DNA of 64,000 nucleotides from Ricinus communis (GCF_019578655.1 NC_063264.1:9651213-9715212); one strand, 5' to 3'; counted from the stretch's first letter, positions 48,401 to 60,725 are shown. Notes: generated by a model not told the origin, from the sequence alone. Translations and numbers: made by a program.

Positions 48401-51130
48401 ATTAATTACATAATAATACAACTTTAGATAAATAAGTAAAAGTAGAATACTTGGTAGAGAATTACGCAAAAAAAAAAAAAAAACAATGATATAATTCAGA
48501 CAAAATATTATTCTCAGGGTCCCTATTGAGCCTGTATAAGAGACTACGTTACGCCACGTATAAAGAAAACAACCCAAGACAGAGGGTTTCTCAGTTCATT
48601 TAAAGGGGCAGAAAGGATATAAATTCGAGGATTTCTCAGGTCTCCAAGAAGTTAAGGAATCCTATGTATCTCTATTTAGAGGACAATACAATCGCATTGG
48701 TAGTCTTTTGAGTTCAAAAACCTAACTTTTCTAGACAGATATAATGAACTGTCAAAAGAAATGGAGCAGGCACACAAGTAAAAGACATCAGTTACATCTT
48801 TGGGAAGAAATACCTCATTCATCTGCCAGTAGTTATAAGACAATGTCAACTTGCATCTAACAAGCTCAAAGGTAGAAGTAGAATTTTCTTTCATAGCTTC
48901 TTGCAAAGCGGCCTGAAAAACAGGATGATTGCATTAGTTGTGACATCATAAACAAGAACAAAGATATAATGTTGATATTCAATGATACTAATCAAATGAA
49001 GTTCCATAATTAAAATAAATTTAAAAGTAAATTCATTGTGGTCACTGGTCAAGACATTCTGGTGCAACATCCACCTAAGCAAAGAACTGGCTTGCTTTCA
49101 AGTCATGTATTTAGTACAATCAGATAGTTTATTCTGTCACATCACTAGAATCACAGAACTTTGTGCCCTGCCCCTGCTCCATCATCTTGTTCCTCCCTTT
49201 TCAGAGAAAGACAGGGGTAGACTATATTGAAATGCTTTCTAAGTGCTAACTTATCCTGATCATACAATTTCTTTTATCACATGAGCTTATTTCGGCTACA
49301 TTCAAATGTTATGGGTGATTTGGACAGCTTTTACAAGTCAATTTTCTGCAATATCTTGCCTTCTCTTTCTGAATGTTAAATTTATATCTGCCCAAACCAA
49401 GACTATTTTCTAGTTTGCTTTACCACTTTGTCCAAATGCACCTAGAAAACTTCTGCAATCAGAAACAAAAAGCTGCTGTTTATGTAGATGCTTTAGTACC
49501 TAAGCTCTGGAATTAGATATTGAAATAGTCAATATAGTATTGTATAATTATTTATTAAACACGGCTTCCCACTCACAAATGGCCTGGACTTCAGTTATGG
49601 GCAGAGTAACACATGAATCACTATATTGCCTAGAGAACTGAACCACCATCTTAATGATTGATAGAGGCCAAAGAGCATCATAAAAAATGCTGAAGCAAAG
49701 AACAGAGATCATGGAAAGCACAATGAATGTGAATATTAGAACATACATAAGTGTCTTACTCCAAACGTAAAACATCACAGCCACCAACCTTCCCTTTTTG
49801 ATGATATTATAAAATTTACTCATACAAATGGTGATCACCCTATATCTCAGTCATATGTATAATGGACTGTGGAACAGCAGAAATGATAAATGAGATAAAC
49901 CAAAACCAACTGATTGTCTCAAAGTTATAGTACAAGAATTCACATCCAACAAAAAGTTAAACGTTTTGTATAGCCAATTGTGTAAGAAAACTGAATCAGA
50001 TTGTGAAATCCTAACAAGAAATAGTATACATATAAAATAAAATATGAGGGAATAAAATACAAATGCTATGAGGGAATAAAATAAAATATGAGCAAGTTCA
50101 TACAATACAAATGCTATGAGGGAATAAAATAAAATATGAAATTGATTCACAGAGCTTCGAAATTAGGAACCTTGATAGCCCGGGGCAAATCCTCCATTCT
50201 CTTATCTGCATACCTCTCATCCAAAAGCAACAATCTTGTTGAACCTCTCCACTTTTTGCTCCCTTTAAAATCATCCCCCAGCAAACCTTTCCAATCCCCT
50301 TCCTCGTCATCTGCCTCCATAACCTCCACTACAGCAAATTGATCCTTCCCATTTTTCTTTCTCATTTTCTCACCTCCTTCTACTTCCCCTTCCTTTCTTT
50401 TCCTCTTGGGCGGCCGCGAAATCTTAGCTAAATTTCTAAACTTAAAAAATCCTCTTGAATTAAACTCCTTAGCCAGTCTTTCCCTATACAAGACAGGACT
50501 TAATTCTTCACCATCTCCCTCTGCTCTACCATATATCCTTCTATCCAAAGCATCAAGCTTTCCTTCTTCATCGTCCCTACTCCCATTTCCAACTTTAGAC
50601 TCTCCCAACAAAGAGACAATCTCTTCGTCAACTTCATCACCAGGAACTCTAGCAATGTTTCGAATTCGCGGCCAATTCAATAAATGGCCACGGAGTCTAC
50701 TCTCTAAAGCAAAACAATTCTTAGCAGGAACTCTAAGTGCAGCTATATCAAATACCCGAATGAAATTCTCTTCATCAATTACAGAATCATCATGAAAGTC
50801 TATTTCTTTTTCCTCTTTCTTGTCTTGTTCGTCTCCATTAAGGAGTTTTGGAGCACCCAATTGGGACTGATAACATTGTTCTTGTTGCAGTTGCAGTTTC
50901 TGTTGCTGTTGTGCGTACTGAAATGGGTTATTTCCTTTCAAAAGAGAGGGTCCATAAAGGAAGGCTTCTGGTGATTTAGTAGATGGATGAGCAGGTGTGG
51001 CAGAGAAAAGGGAAATAAAAGGGAGTTTGGAGATAGAGAGTTTAGGGAAGAGAAAGAATTGGGTCGTTCTTGCTGGGGAGATAATAGTGAGAGGGAAAGA
51101 GTTCGATCTGAGAAAGAACTTGGTTACCAT
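45423..51130 (-). CDS. TRM5: tRNA (guanine-37-N1)-methyltransferase, TRM5/Met-10+ family
   Basis: Nine exons: 51130-50171, 48912-48814, 48065-47946, 47840-47674, 47101-47031, 46771-46629, 46208-46097, 45770-45658 and 45563-45423. All are GT-AG and in frame, giving 641 residues. The first 45 residues are Ser/Phe-rich and acid-poor, suggesting organelle import. A Q-rich patch (71-90) and a lysine/arginine-rich segment follow. The catalytic half starts near DERYADKRMEDLPRAIK and includes FELVRCKLTLSYNYWQMNE, ETVGHIAHLNLRNEHMPYK, the SAM-binding DVFSGVGPIALSA (474-486), VYANDLNPCAV, and MNLPNDAAEYLDAF with the family NLP motif. MIHVYGFSKAHDPEFEF and MRRVRLVAPGKWMLC close it. It methylates N1 of G37 next to the anticodon, preventing frameshifts. 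The order of exons and intact frames indicate a working gene. Arabidopsis At4g27340 is the probable orthologue. Confidence 0.93.
50056..50139. repeat. 36-bp repeat pair in TRM5 intron 1
   Basis: The unit AATACAAATGCTATGAGGGA... occurs at 50056 and again at 50104 (period 48), just inside the 5' end of the 1.26-kb first intron. Confidence 0.85.
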
Positions 51131-51289
51131 TTGATGATTGATTGTTACTGTTATTGGTGTTACTGTTGAAAGTGGTTAAATGGGATTTCATTATTTAGTG
51201 AGTAGCCATGGAAAACGGAAAAGGGTTTAAGGCACCAAGCAGAAGAAGCTATGTTTTGAACTATCTGCTTTCTTGAGTAGAAAAGAAAA

Positions 51290-52071
51290 GGCAAAAGCTA
51301 TAAAATAATGAAGTTTTTATTTTTTTTATTAAATTTATTAACTTTTATAAATAGTTTAATTAAATTTTGATTTTATTTTATTTTTTATCTCAATTAAACT
51401 CATTAACTTTTATACTCAATTAACCTATAATCCTAACAGCGTCTAAAATACCGTTATGTGTAAGAATTTTATTATTTTGAGAGTATAAATAATAACCGCT
51501 TTTAATATTTTTAAACTACGTCTATATCATGTGAGAAAGAGAAAGCTATTTCTTTTTTTTATATATATACAATTAGTATCTATAGACTCTAATTTATAAA
51601 AAAAAATAATAATTTTTTTTATAATCTGAAATAGCAGTAATATTTTTTTTATCTTTTTCATCACGCTCATTTATCATTTATAAATAGAGAGTGAATATAA
51701 GTTGTTGAATTATATTACATTTCACTACCTCCAATATATTTTTACAATAAGACTATAAAGATGCACACTTTATAGAAGAAAACAATCATGGAATAAGGTT
51801 CTACAATTATGGAAACTATGGTACAAATTAAATAAAAAAAAAGAATTGCTTTTCTCTCCCTCACATGATATAAACGTGACTTTAAGATATTTAGAACAGT
51901 TATTATTTGCGCTCTCAAAATAATGTGACCATTAGACTTAATGATATTTTAAACACTATTAATATTATGAGTTAATTAGATATTTTATAAAAGTTAATAG
52001 ATTTAATTGACTAAAAAAATAAAAATTTAATTAGATTTAATAAGTTTAAAAGCTCTTTTGTATCTTTTACC
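51290..52071. mobile_element. Non-autonomous Mutator-like element with long inverted arms and 9-bp target duplication
   Basis: The left arm 51290 to about 51560 and the right arm about 51836-52071 (reverse-complemented) align over at least 230 bp. The ends are GGCAAAAGCTATAAAA and GGTAAAAGATACAAAA. Internal matches include CATTAACTTTTAT / TATTAACTTTTAT, TTATTTTGAGAG, AAATAATAAC and TATATCATGTGAG. The 9 bases AAAAGAAAA flank both sides exactly (51281-51289 and 52072-52080). Long arms plus a 9-bp target duplication are the hallmark of Mutator-like elements. The centre encodes nothing. It sits 160 bp upstream of the TRM5 start codon. Confidence 0.75.
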
Positions 52072-52254
52072 AAAAGAAAAAGATGAGGTCTATCTTTTTT
52101 CTATTTAAAATAATTCTTTTTAAAACCATGTTTCTGCTTTCCAGTTTAATTTTATTTTAATCATATTGATTTATTTTAGTTTAAATCTTATATATTAAAA
52201 TAAATATTTATAAATAATTCTATTGAATTTTTTAATTTCTTTTACAAATATGTC

Positions 52255-53000
52255 AATAATTAATATTTTACAAAAATAACAATTTCTTTATTTTTTTCAT
52301 AAGTTATAGTAAAAATAAATAATATATAAAAATCATTATTTTTATGAAATTTAATAATTCATAAAAAATTAGTAAATTTATAAAAATACTAATTTGTTCA
52401 TAATCATGAAATTTATTGTGAAATGGTAAAAAATGACAACTTCTTTATATCTTGTTACAAGTTATACTAATTTTTCGTAAATATTACTACTTACAAAATT
52501 ATGAATGATATTATAAAAATATGATTATTTTTGTGAAATTTAATAATTTATGAAAAATAGATAAAATTATAAAAAATATTTAATTTTTTATAATTATAAA
52601 ATTTATTGTTAAATTATGAAAAATAATATTTTTTTATATTTTTTACAAACTATACTAATTTTTCATAAGTGTACTACTTGTAAAAAATGAATTCTATTAC
52701 AAAAATAATATTACTTTACAAAATTTAATGATTTACCAAGAAATCAAAAAGTTTAAGAAAAAATTAAAATTTTCATAATTATAAAATTTATTACTAAATT
52801 ATAAAGAATGACAAATTTTTAATTTTTTTCATAAATTATATTAATTTTCATGAATATTACTATTTACAAAAATAAATAATATTATGAAAAATAATAAATT
52901 TATAAAAAATATTTAATTTTATTAAAATTGTATAAAATTTATTATTGAATTACAAAAATAACAATCTATTTTATATTTTTTTGTAAATCATATTAATTTT
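52255..53000. repeat. AT-rich tandem repeat, period about 187 bp, four diverged units
   Basis: The anchor TAATxATxAAATTTATT recurs at 52401, 52591 and 52776, and in a shortened unit near 52923. Between anchors the same order recurs: TTTATATxTTxTTACAAxTTATACTAATTTTTC, then TACTACTTACAAAA, then GTGAAATTTAATAATTTATGAAAAAT. Units are diverged by scattered changes and small deletions. Nothing is coding. Confidence 0.7.
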
Positions 53001-53584
53001 TTTATAAATTTTAGAGATGTATAGTTTTTAAACTATCTTATACTGTTTTAATAAAATATATTATAATTAGTAAGTTATAGTTATTTCTTTTAATAATATA
53101 AAATAAGTTATTTTATAATTATTTTAAAATAAAATAACCGTAAAATTTTCCTCAAATGGAACTGTTGGATCAGTAGGCTAAAAATTCAAGAAGAATACAA
53201 AAGCGGTTATTCCAGTAAAAAAACGCATCTAACAAGTAAACGAGGGCTTGAAGCCCAAGACCTTACAACATATACAGAGTTTGAAAATGTGGGCCATAGA
53301 CCCATAACCCCCAACCAGGCAGGCCTACAATAAAATTAAAATAACAATTTGGTTCCTGGAAGAGAACAACCCGCCATTAAAATCCTTCACCATCTCCACA
53401 AGCACCGGCGGCCAGAGACCAAGAAAACGGTTCCTTCCTTCCATCAAAACTCTGAAGTATCATCCAACCTTAACTGGGTTAATTCAAAAGAAGGATCTTG
53501 AGCTATGATCTGAAGACATTTTTGTAAATAATTATACTTTAACCACTATAATTTTCTTTTGAAAATAAAAGGAGTATTCTGTTA
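53001..53584. other. Spacer with a GC-richer patch
   Basis: 53160-53520 is clearly less AT-rich (for example AGCACCGGCGGCCAGAGACC), but no frame is open long enough or recognised. It could be an old leader or exon now separated from its gene by repeat family B. Confidence 0.35.
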
Positions 53585-54405
53585 ATTATTATTAACAAGT
53601 ACAATTTATAACAGCCAAGTAAACTTGATCATGTTCAAGAAGTACATACTATTCTATCTATTAAAAAAATGAATCTTTACTATGGATTTTATTTATCGGA
53701 TTGATAGAATAATTGTATGCGTTTTTTTTTTATTATATTTGGTATCAACAATAAACACATTTCACTAGATGACTATACTAAACTACAAAACGATTTCATT
53801 GTCATTTGACAAGTTTTTAAACAAATTAGATCGGTTGAATATCATCTTCAAACTCATCATAATTCCCATGATGAAAAATTTAAAAAAAAAAACTCCCACA
53901 AAGGAAGATAAACAAACTCTCATAAAAGAAAAGAAATAAACTCTTATGAAGGAAGATAAATAAACTCTTATCAAGAAAGATAAAATAAAATACTCATAAA
54001 ATTCCATCAATAAAATTAATAAACAACTAAGAAAAATAAATATTATAAATGAATTTTTAACCAAATAAGTTCATTATCACTGTCGGGAGGTTTTAATTTA
54101 TCTCCGAATGTTGAAATCTTAACAATTATACTATCTCTTTTATATATATTATTAATTTGCCATTTATTTTTTCAAATTCATTACTAAAAAAAGGTAAGAA
54201 TTTTTGCTATCAAAATCTATAAACTCTAATCAACTCATATAAATAAAATAAAAATATAATTGGATTAGTTATTATGATCGAAAAATACTACTAAAAGAGA
54301 AAAGAAAAGAAAATTAATTAGTAAAATCAGCTATTATTAATAGTAGAAAAAACCACCTATGGCAGTGAAAGAAAAAAATAAAAAATATATCTATAAGCGG
54401 CAATT
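53585..54405. repeat. Dispersed repeat family B, copy 2
   Basis: Partner of 2645-3445. It carries four roughly 24-bp units (53890-53990) of the form ACTCTTATGAAGGAAGATAAATAA, where the first copy has about three, and the same terminal AACCACCTATGGC... CTATAAGCGGC inverted motif at 54350-54405. Similarity by eye is about three quarters. The minus open frame 54064-53783 reads through the 24-bp units. Confidence 0.6.
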
Positions 54406-57380
54406 ATTAACCATTATAATTTAATACAATTAGACCATCAAAATCAATAATTAAATGAGATATTATTCAATTGTTAAATTAACGAGATATTCTAATATAC
54501 TATAGATGTATAGTACCATATAAATTTATAAAAATTAATATTATTTTAATTTTAATAAATTATTAATATAATTAAATGCTAGATTAGTCAATTATATATA
54601 GCACTTAGTTATTAATCAACTAAATATATTATTTTTATATATTAAAAATTCTGTCTATTTTTGAATAAGTAGTACTTGACAATTGTAAAATTTATTTATA
54701 TAATTTTGATTTATATAAATAATTAAAAGTTATATATGAATTCATTAACAATTTAAATTAGTAGATGAACATGTAAAATTAATAAATTATTAAAAATAAT
54801 ATTGATTGGTTCTCTATAATTAAAAAATAGTTTTATAATAATAGAGTGCCACAATGGTATTTTAACAAAACTCTAAATTAATTTATACATTTTTAATAAA
54901 AATATTTAAATAGTCTTATTCCTTAAATTTTAAATTTTGTGAAGGAACGAAAATTACCTAATTACCAAATTACCGATCATCATTATAAATAAAAGTGGTC
55001 TTATTATTTTAGATATTGAATTTTGTGATTATATGGATATTACCTAATTATTAAATTTTAGTTCATAATTATCTTATGTATTTGTTTAATCAAAATAAGT
55101 TCATGGATGTAATTAATATTATTAAATAAAATCATGAATCTTTCCTTTTCTTAATACAATAAATTAACTCAGATTAAATAGAGGTAATGATTTTATCAAT
55201 TAAAAGAAGTTGATTCTTAATAGAATAAATTAAGATATTATATTGTTTTATATTATATTTTTTTAATAAAATACGGCTTTCAATATCAATATAATTAACA
55301 TGCATTTTTCTTTTTACGTCAGGCTATAAAGTAGTTTGTATTGTAAATATTTATACATGGCGAAAATATGGTAATTGTATACTACTTTTATTTAACATAG
55401 TTTTTAATTCTATATTTATTTGCTGTTAGATTCAATAATTAAAATTTCAATATGTTTGAATGATTTATAAATAAAATTTAATTTTTATTTTTTTCTTTAA
55501 CAAAAATATAAACTATCCGCAGCTTCTTAATGCAATATTTATCACTCTGAAAAACATATTAACTAATAAAATATATATTAATTATTTAATATTAAAATAC
55601 TTATATATATTTATTACTCTTCTATTCCCAGTAACATTTTTTCCAGCCGGCAAGGCCTCAGCTTGGCACTTCCAGAACTGTATTGCAAGATATAAGGACC
55701 TCCCTGAAACCCAATTTCCATCTGAAACTTTCACTGCATCCGAATCAATCTCGATCATCCCCATGAGCTAGGAGAACATTTTTTTCCTGAGATGCCTCCC
55801 TGCTTCCAAGTTATTGTATTGTCCTCACTGAATCACATCTTCCTTCTTCTAAGATTCTTTTGCATTGCATTCCATAATGATGACGACTTTCCAATTTATG
55901 GGTCAAGGCACTATTGCATAATATTGTAGCCTAAATGATGATCAGTTTACCAATTAATTTTTAACATTTCTAGGGCTTAAATTACATTACTAATATATTT
56001 TTTTTTTTAAGTTTTTATTTCTTTTGAACAAGCACATAGAGTAGAGAGGGACATGCCGTAGTTGAAATTCTATCCTTAGCCGGTCATCCTATGTCGCAAT
56101 CAGTAACTTTTTTCATGGTAAAAGTCATCAGCCATTATCGGCATCACTGGTTGCTGCAAATTGCACACCAAGTAAATGCATCACATTAAGCTTAACAATC
56201 TTTTCTGGATTTTGTTTTTGTGTTTTTTCCTGTTTTTGTGCATAACCATTTTGAATAAATTTCTAAGTAGTTATTACTTTCTACATAGAGCATTTCAGTG
56301 TACTCTTTATATATGTCAAACTCTCTATGTTAAAGAGTTTTATCACAAAATTGTATCATAAACTTTGTGGCCGAAGGATTACTTCAATTTGTATTGTCGT
56401 TTGTTTAATGAAATTCAATGTGTTCGGGAAAGAAAAAAACCTTTGCAAGTATTCTTTTTGATTCAGAATAACCCGTCCCTAAACCGGTTGACAAATCCAA
56501 TAAAAGATCATCAATTGGGAAGCTACAAATCAAATGACTATATGGATCACAAATTACAAAGTATTCCAAATAATAATTGATGAAAAAATTGATGTTGAAG
56601 TATTGGATGATTTACACATAATTTATTATTTAGAAATTAATAAATAAGTGTTAATTATCTACTGATTTGATATATAAGTGGAGACGTACATCAATTCTAT
56701 ACAAATTCTTTTATTTAAATTGAGACTCTAACTGCTCTAATAACAACAGTATCACATATTTGGACTCCTAAATTTGACGCCATTGAAGTTTTATATTTGA
56801 TTGTATCTAAAAGCCCAATGAATTGTGATTTTCCTATTGAGTCGTGTCATTTCGGAGCAAGTGGATCGATTTCTAGGTTTCGTCGTAAACCTAATTGATT
56901 ACTTCCAATTACGGAAATCAATAGTACAAACCGTAGTCAAAGTGATATTTCTCATTTTTATAGAAACTTCTGTACGCATGGAAAATAAACCTCTTCTCAC
57001 CATCTCCATGTTACATTTCTTTTGGCAACAATCCATTAATTGTACCAAAATGACAGAGCACAAATGTAACCACTGCCTTAAAAAAAAAGTTGTTCGCCTA
57101 TGATATTCATTCGCTTCACAATATAGAACGCCATTACATTTTTAAATTTGAAGCCTCCACAAAAGATGTAACCAGAGAATTAAACAATAATGAAAAACAA
57201 TGAGGCTAGCTATATTGCATTATTGCAAAGTAGCCCTTACATACAATCGCAACTCAAAAACCTGAAGAAAAATTTTATATGTACACTTCAGCCAGCAAAA
57301 ACTACACAAAAAAGTTATTGGAAATTATCGGGTCAGTCTTCTCTCTATTGTATAATATATGCCTGCCGCAATGCAATTGG
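54406..57380. other. AT-rich intergenic region with one exon-like island
   Basis: Mostly very AT-rich. 55582-55830 stands out as less AT-rich: its minus frame 55764-55582 reads SDGNWVSGRSLYLAIQFWKC, which looks like real protein text, but I do not recognise the family and see no partner exons. The frames at 56176-57468 on the plus strand are unrecognised. Confidence 0.4.
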
Positions 57381-58435
57381 CTATGGAAAGCGGTTCCGAT
57401 TTCTGTCCAGAAACCCTTCCATAATAATCTTCTTCTTGTACTCCTCCAAATCCATTGATTGCGAATGAACTCTGCCATTCTTCAGTAATTTCTTGCCTGA
57501 AACATTACTCCAATTCGGGACGAAGAAAAGCCATGTCGAAGTACACAGGATAGCATATACTTTACCCCATAAAACCAGAACCGTAAGTGTTACAAGAAGC
57601 AAGAACAGCCCTGTATTTGATCCGTAATGAACTTTTCCATTCTCTTGCTTCTTTATATTGTTCTCCAGGATTGGGTTTGATGGTCCGAGCGAAATTACCC
57701 TCTCTAGGAACCGCTTTGAATTATTTAATGACGGAGCAGATGAACAAACGGAGGATGAATTCACGGAAGGAGCATAATAAGAAACAATATTTCTTCCTGT
57801 AAATTTCTTGGAAAGTTTTTGATGTAGTAACTTCTCTTTTACTAAGTCCAAATCCTTGTCAACATTGGAAATTGTTTCTCCAGTAGAATACTTCTTTTTC
57901 TTGGTAGATGTTCTTTTCTTAATCTTCTTGGCCTGTAACATTAACAGATTCATATATTAGACTAAGAAACAAACCTTGAAAAGATTTTTTTTTTTTTTTT
58001 GAAAATTCATCAAACAATAACATAAGAACTAACGCAGTTGTTTGTAGGATTCAGAGTCTCGAGTTCGATCTCCGGCCAGAATCATTTGAAAAAAAGGGGA
58101 AAAAGAAAACGACAAAAAAGAAGAGAAAAGTGTACTGCACTAACCAATGAAGTCTCAAAGAAAACAGCCTTCACTGCGCGCAAAAACTTCTTCTTACTCT
58201 TCTTATTCTGACGAGCAATGGCGGCATCTCCCTCCGGCGACGGATAAACACTAGGAAAAAGGACTCCATCTTTACGTTCCATATCAATAAGCTTGAGAAC
58301 TTGACTTGCAGCAGTGCCACCCTTTGAATTGGCAAGAAAATCTTCCACAACCGCAGGCCTTAAACATAGAAAAAGTTTATTATTAGTCTTCTTTAATTTA
58401 TCATTACCATGGATTGGTGGTCTTAGAAAGTGCAT
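57381..58435 (-). CDS. Uncharacterised basic protein with a C-terminal membrane segment
   Basis: Two exons, 58435-58145 and 57932-57381, joined in phase 0 at TTG|GTTAGT...TTACAG|GCC, give 280 residues. I do not recognise the family. Exon 1 has CLRPAVVEDFLANSKGG, FPSVYPSPEGD and a lysine-rich run (78-84). Exon 2 opens with another lysine-rich stretch (98-112). Residues 205-234 (GLFLLLVTLTVLVLW...AILCTSTWLFFV) form one long hydrophobic span, or two short ones, and the C-terminus is charged: MDLEEYKKKIIMEGFLDRNR. A single-pass, tail-anchored-like membrane protein is the simplest reading. The gene lies upstream of TRM5 on the same strand, 6.3 kb away. Clean splice sites and a long frame support a real gene. 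Confidence 0.75.
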
Positions 58436-59659
58436 GGTGAAAATGGAGGAAAAGGGTAGAGAGTAGGGTAGGGATCGGTTGGTTGTGAAGCGTGTGGTAT
58501 TAGCGAGGATTTAGGGAGTGTTTGTGGGGCGAGAAAATTGCGGTGGGAATCTGAGAAAACAAGGCAAAATAAGAGTGATTTTGTAGACACAGAAGGAGTG
58601 GCTTCTTCAGGAGGAGATTTTAAAAAGACGGTTTTCAGCGGCGGCTGATGCTTTTGCCGCTTTGTATGCTCCGTTAAATATAAGGAAAGTAAATGAATTC
58701 AATAACTGATCATAGTGCTTAATGATTTATTTATAAGAATTGGGTAAGTTTAAAAATATGTTATTTTTTGTCCTTAGTTTTTGTTTTCTTTTTTGGAGTA
58801 AATCATTCAAGACAATTGAAAAATATTAATTTTATTATAAATACCCTTTATTCTGCATTTGCTCTTTCTCTTTTTAGAAATATGTATTTTTCTTTTCCAT
58901 TTTATTATCAATATTGTAATTCCTTTAATTGTTTTATTATATTATTAAGTTAAAGTGCTGAAGTCAATATAGACTGATTTTATTAAAAATAAAAAAAAAT
59001 TAGAGATTAAATTATTTTGTGGTACAATTAAAGTTAATTTTTTTCCTTTTAAAATTCAATTAATCACTAATAAAAGAGAGAAAAAGAAATTAAAGATCTT
59101 TATTAAAAATAACAAGTGAAGTAGAGCTATTAAAAAGAGAAGGTTTAAAGGCAGTGTCTAAAACAGAGTAATTTTTATAATAAAGAGTAATTCTCTCTAA
59201 TTAATTTGAATTATAATATAATGATTTAAGTACAATAATGGTCAACTACGATAGTAAAAAGAAACAAATATTTGTATTACTAATTTAACTTTTCATACTA
59301 AATTTTATAATTATATTATTTATATTCTTAATTCTTAGATTATTAAAAAAAATATACACAGTATTTTCATTATCTCATAGCCTGTCTCAATTTCATTGAT
59401 TGGAAAAGACACCCAAAGATTATTTTCTTTTTTCTTTTTCTTCTTCTTCATTATTTAACATAAGATTACAAAGATGTGAGATGTAATTAATAACTTAGTA
59501 CTTTGGCTGTGGCATACGTCATCAATACAATTCCCTTTTTTTTTTTTTTTCTGTTTTCCCAAGTCAACTCTCATTTCCATGAATAATTCCAATAACTCAA
59601 TACAATAGTCCAACTGTATACTTGACGATTTCAAAGTTTGGAAAGATGATTTTCTTTTG
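58436..59659. other. Upstream region of the membrane-protein gene, AT-rich spacer
   Basis: The first 230 bp (58440-58670) is GC-richer and probably holds the promoter and leader. The rest is AT-rich without recognised features. A T-run lies at 59535-59550. Confidence 0.5.
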
Positions 59660-60000
59660 GTGAAATACATATTTAGACACTTTAATTTGAATTACTTGAT
59701 TAACTTAATTTATTAATTTTTAATTTAATATAATTGACATTTCAATTAATATTTTTTATAATATTTAAATATTTTTTACAAGTAATTTTATTTAACACAT
59801 TCATATATATTATATGTAGATATTTTAAAATTATTATAAATTAATTCTAGATGTTTGTTATATTAAGTTGAAAATTAAAAATGTTTAACAGACTATAAAA
59901 GTAAAATTTAGATATTTATTAAATTAAGTTAAAAATTAAAATATTAAAAACATTAAATGATCAAAATTTAAATGTCTAAATATTGCAGGATGCTATTTAC
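59660..60000. mobile_element. Small inverted-repeat element (MITE-like)
   Basis: The left end ATACATATTTAGACACTTTAATTTGAA and the right end, read in reverse (TGCAATATTTAGACATTTAAATTTTGA), are inverted copies that remain alignable over about 70 bp (ACTTAATTTATTAATTTTTAA against ACTTAATTTAATAAATATCTA). There is no coding. The superfamily is not determined. Confidence 0.45.
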
Positions 60001-60139
60001 TTTTAATCATATAAGAATTAATCGACTTCGATATAATATATCAAAATTAACCTTTAATATTTTATCTCTTAAATGCTACAAATATTATGAGATTGATTTT
60101 TACGTCCCATTTTCTCTTACATGGTTTTACCGCATTTAA

Positions 60140-60725
60140 AAATAAAGTGCAATTTAAACATTAATTTTGTGACATAGGTTCAATTTGGTCTTTTTTAAAA
60201 TTTATGAACTTTTTAGCCTAAACTTTTGTATATTTGGTTTAAATTGATTCTATTTTCGAAAAAATAATGAAAGTGAGAATCAGACTCTCTTAAAAAAAAT
60301 AAAAAAATATATATTTTAAAAATTATTTTATAATTTTAGTGCATTTATTATAATTAAGCAATAAGTAGCTATTGTCACCGTTATTTTCTTTGAAACTGCC
60401 ATCGATACCACTATCACTGTAATGTCTCTTTCAGTGTCATTATTTAAAAAAATAGTAAAAACACTGTAGTAATATTTATTTTTTATTATATTTTATTAAA
60501 TATCAATATATATTTTTTAATTTAAATAATTTAGTATAAGAAATTAATTTTTTTATTTTTTATTCTATCCACCCTTCTTTTAGTAAGTGTAATTCACTCT
60601 CTCATTTTTGTAAGAAATATTACTAATTTAAGCTAAATATATAAAATTTATGATAAAATATCTAAAAATTAAAAAAATGACTAAATTGAACTCAAATAAT
60701 AAAAGTAGTAACCAAATGGACTTTG
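60140..60725. mobile_element. Possible second inverted-repeat element with TTCAATTTGGTC motif
   Basis: AGGTTCAATTTGGTCTTTTTT near 60175 faces ACTAAATTGAACTC near 60680, the same motif as the arms of the element at 14602-15288. The arms are weak, and boundaries are uncertain. Confidence 0.3.

Noticed and set aside
50406..50795. 129-codon plus-strand open frame
   Set aside because: It is antisense to TRM5 exon 1 and Ser/Leu-rich, as expected for a shadow frame.
58025..58085. tRNA-like text GTCTCGAGTTCGATCTCCGG in the intron of the membrane-protein gene
   Set aside because: A B-box-like core only. No A box, acceptor stem or cloverleaf could be formed. At most a decayed SINE head.
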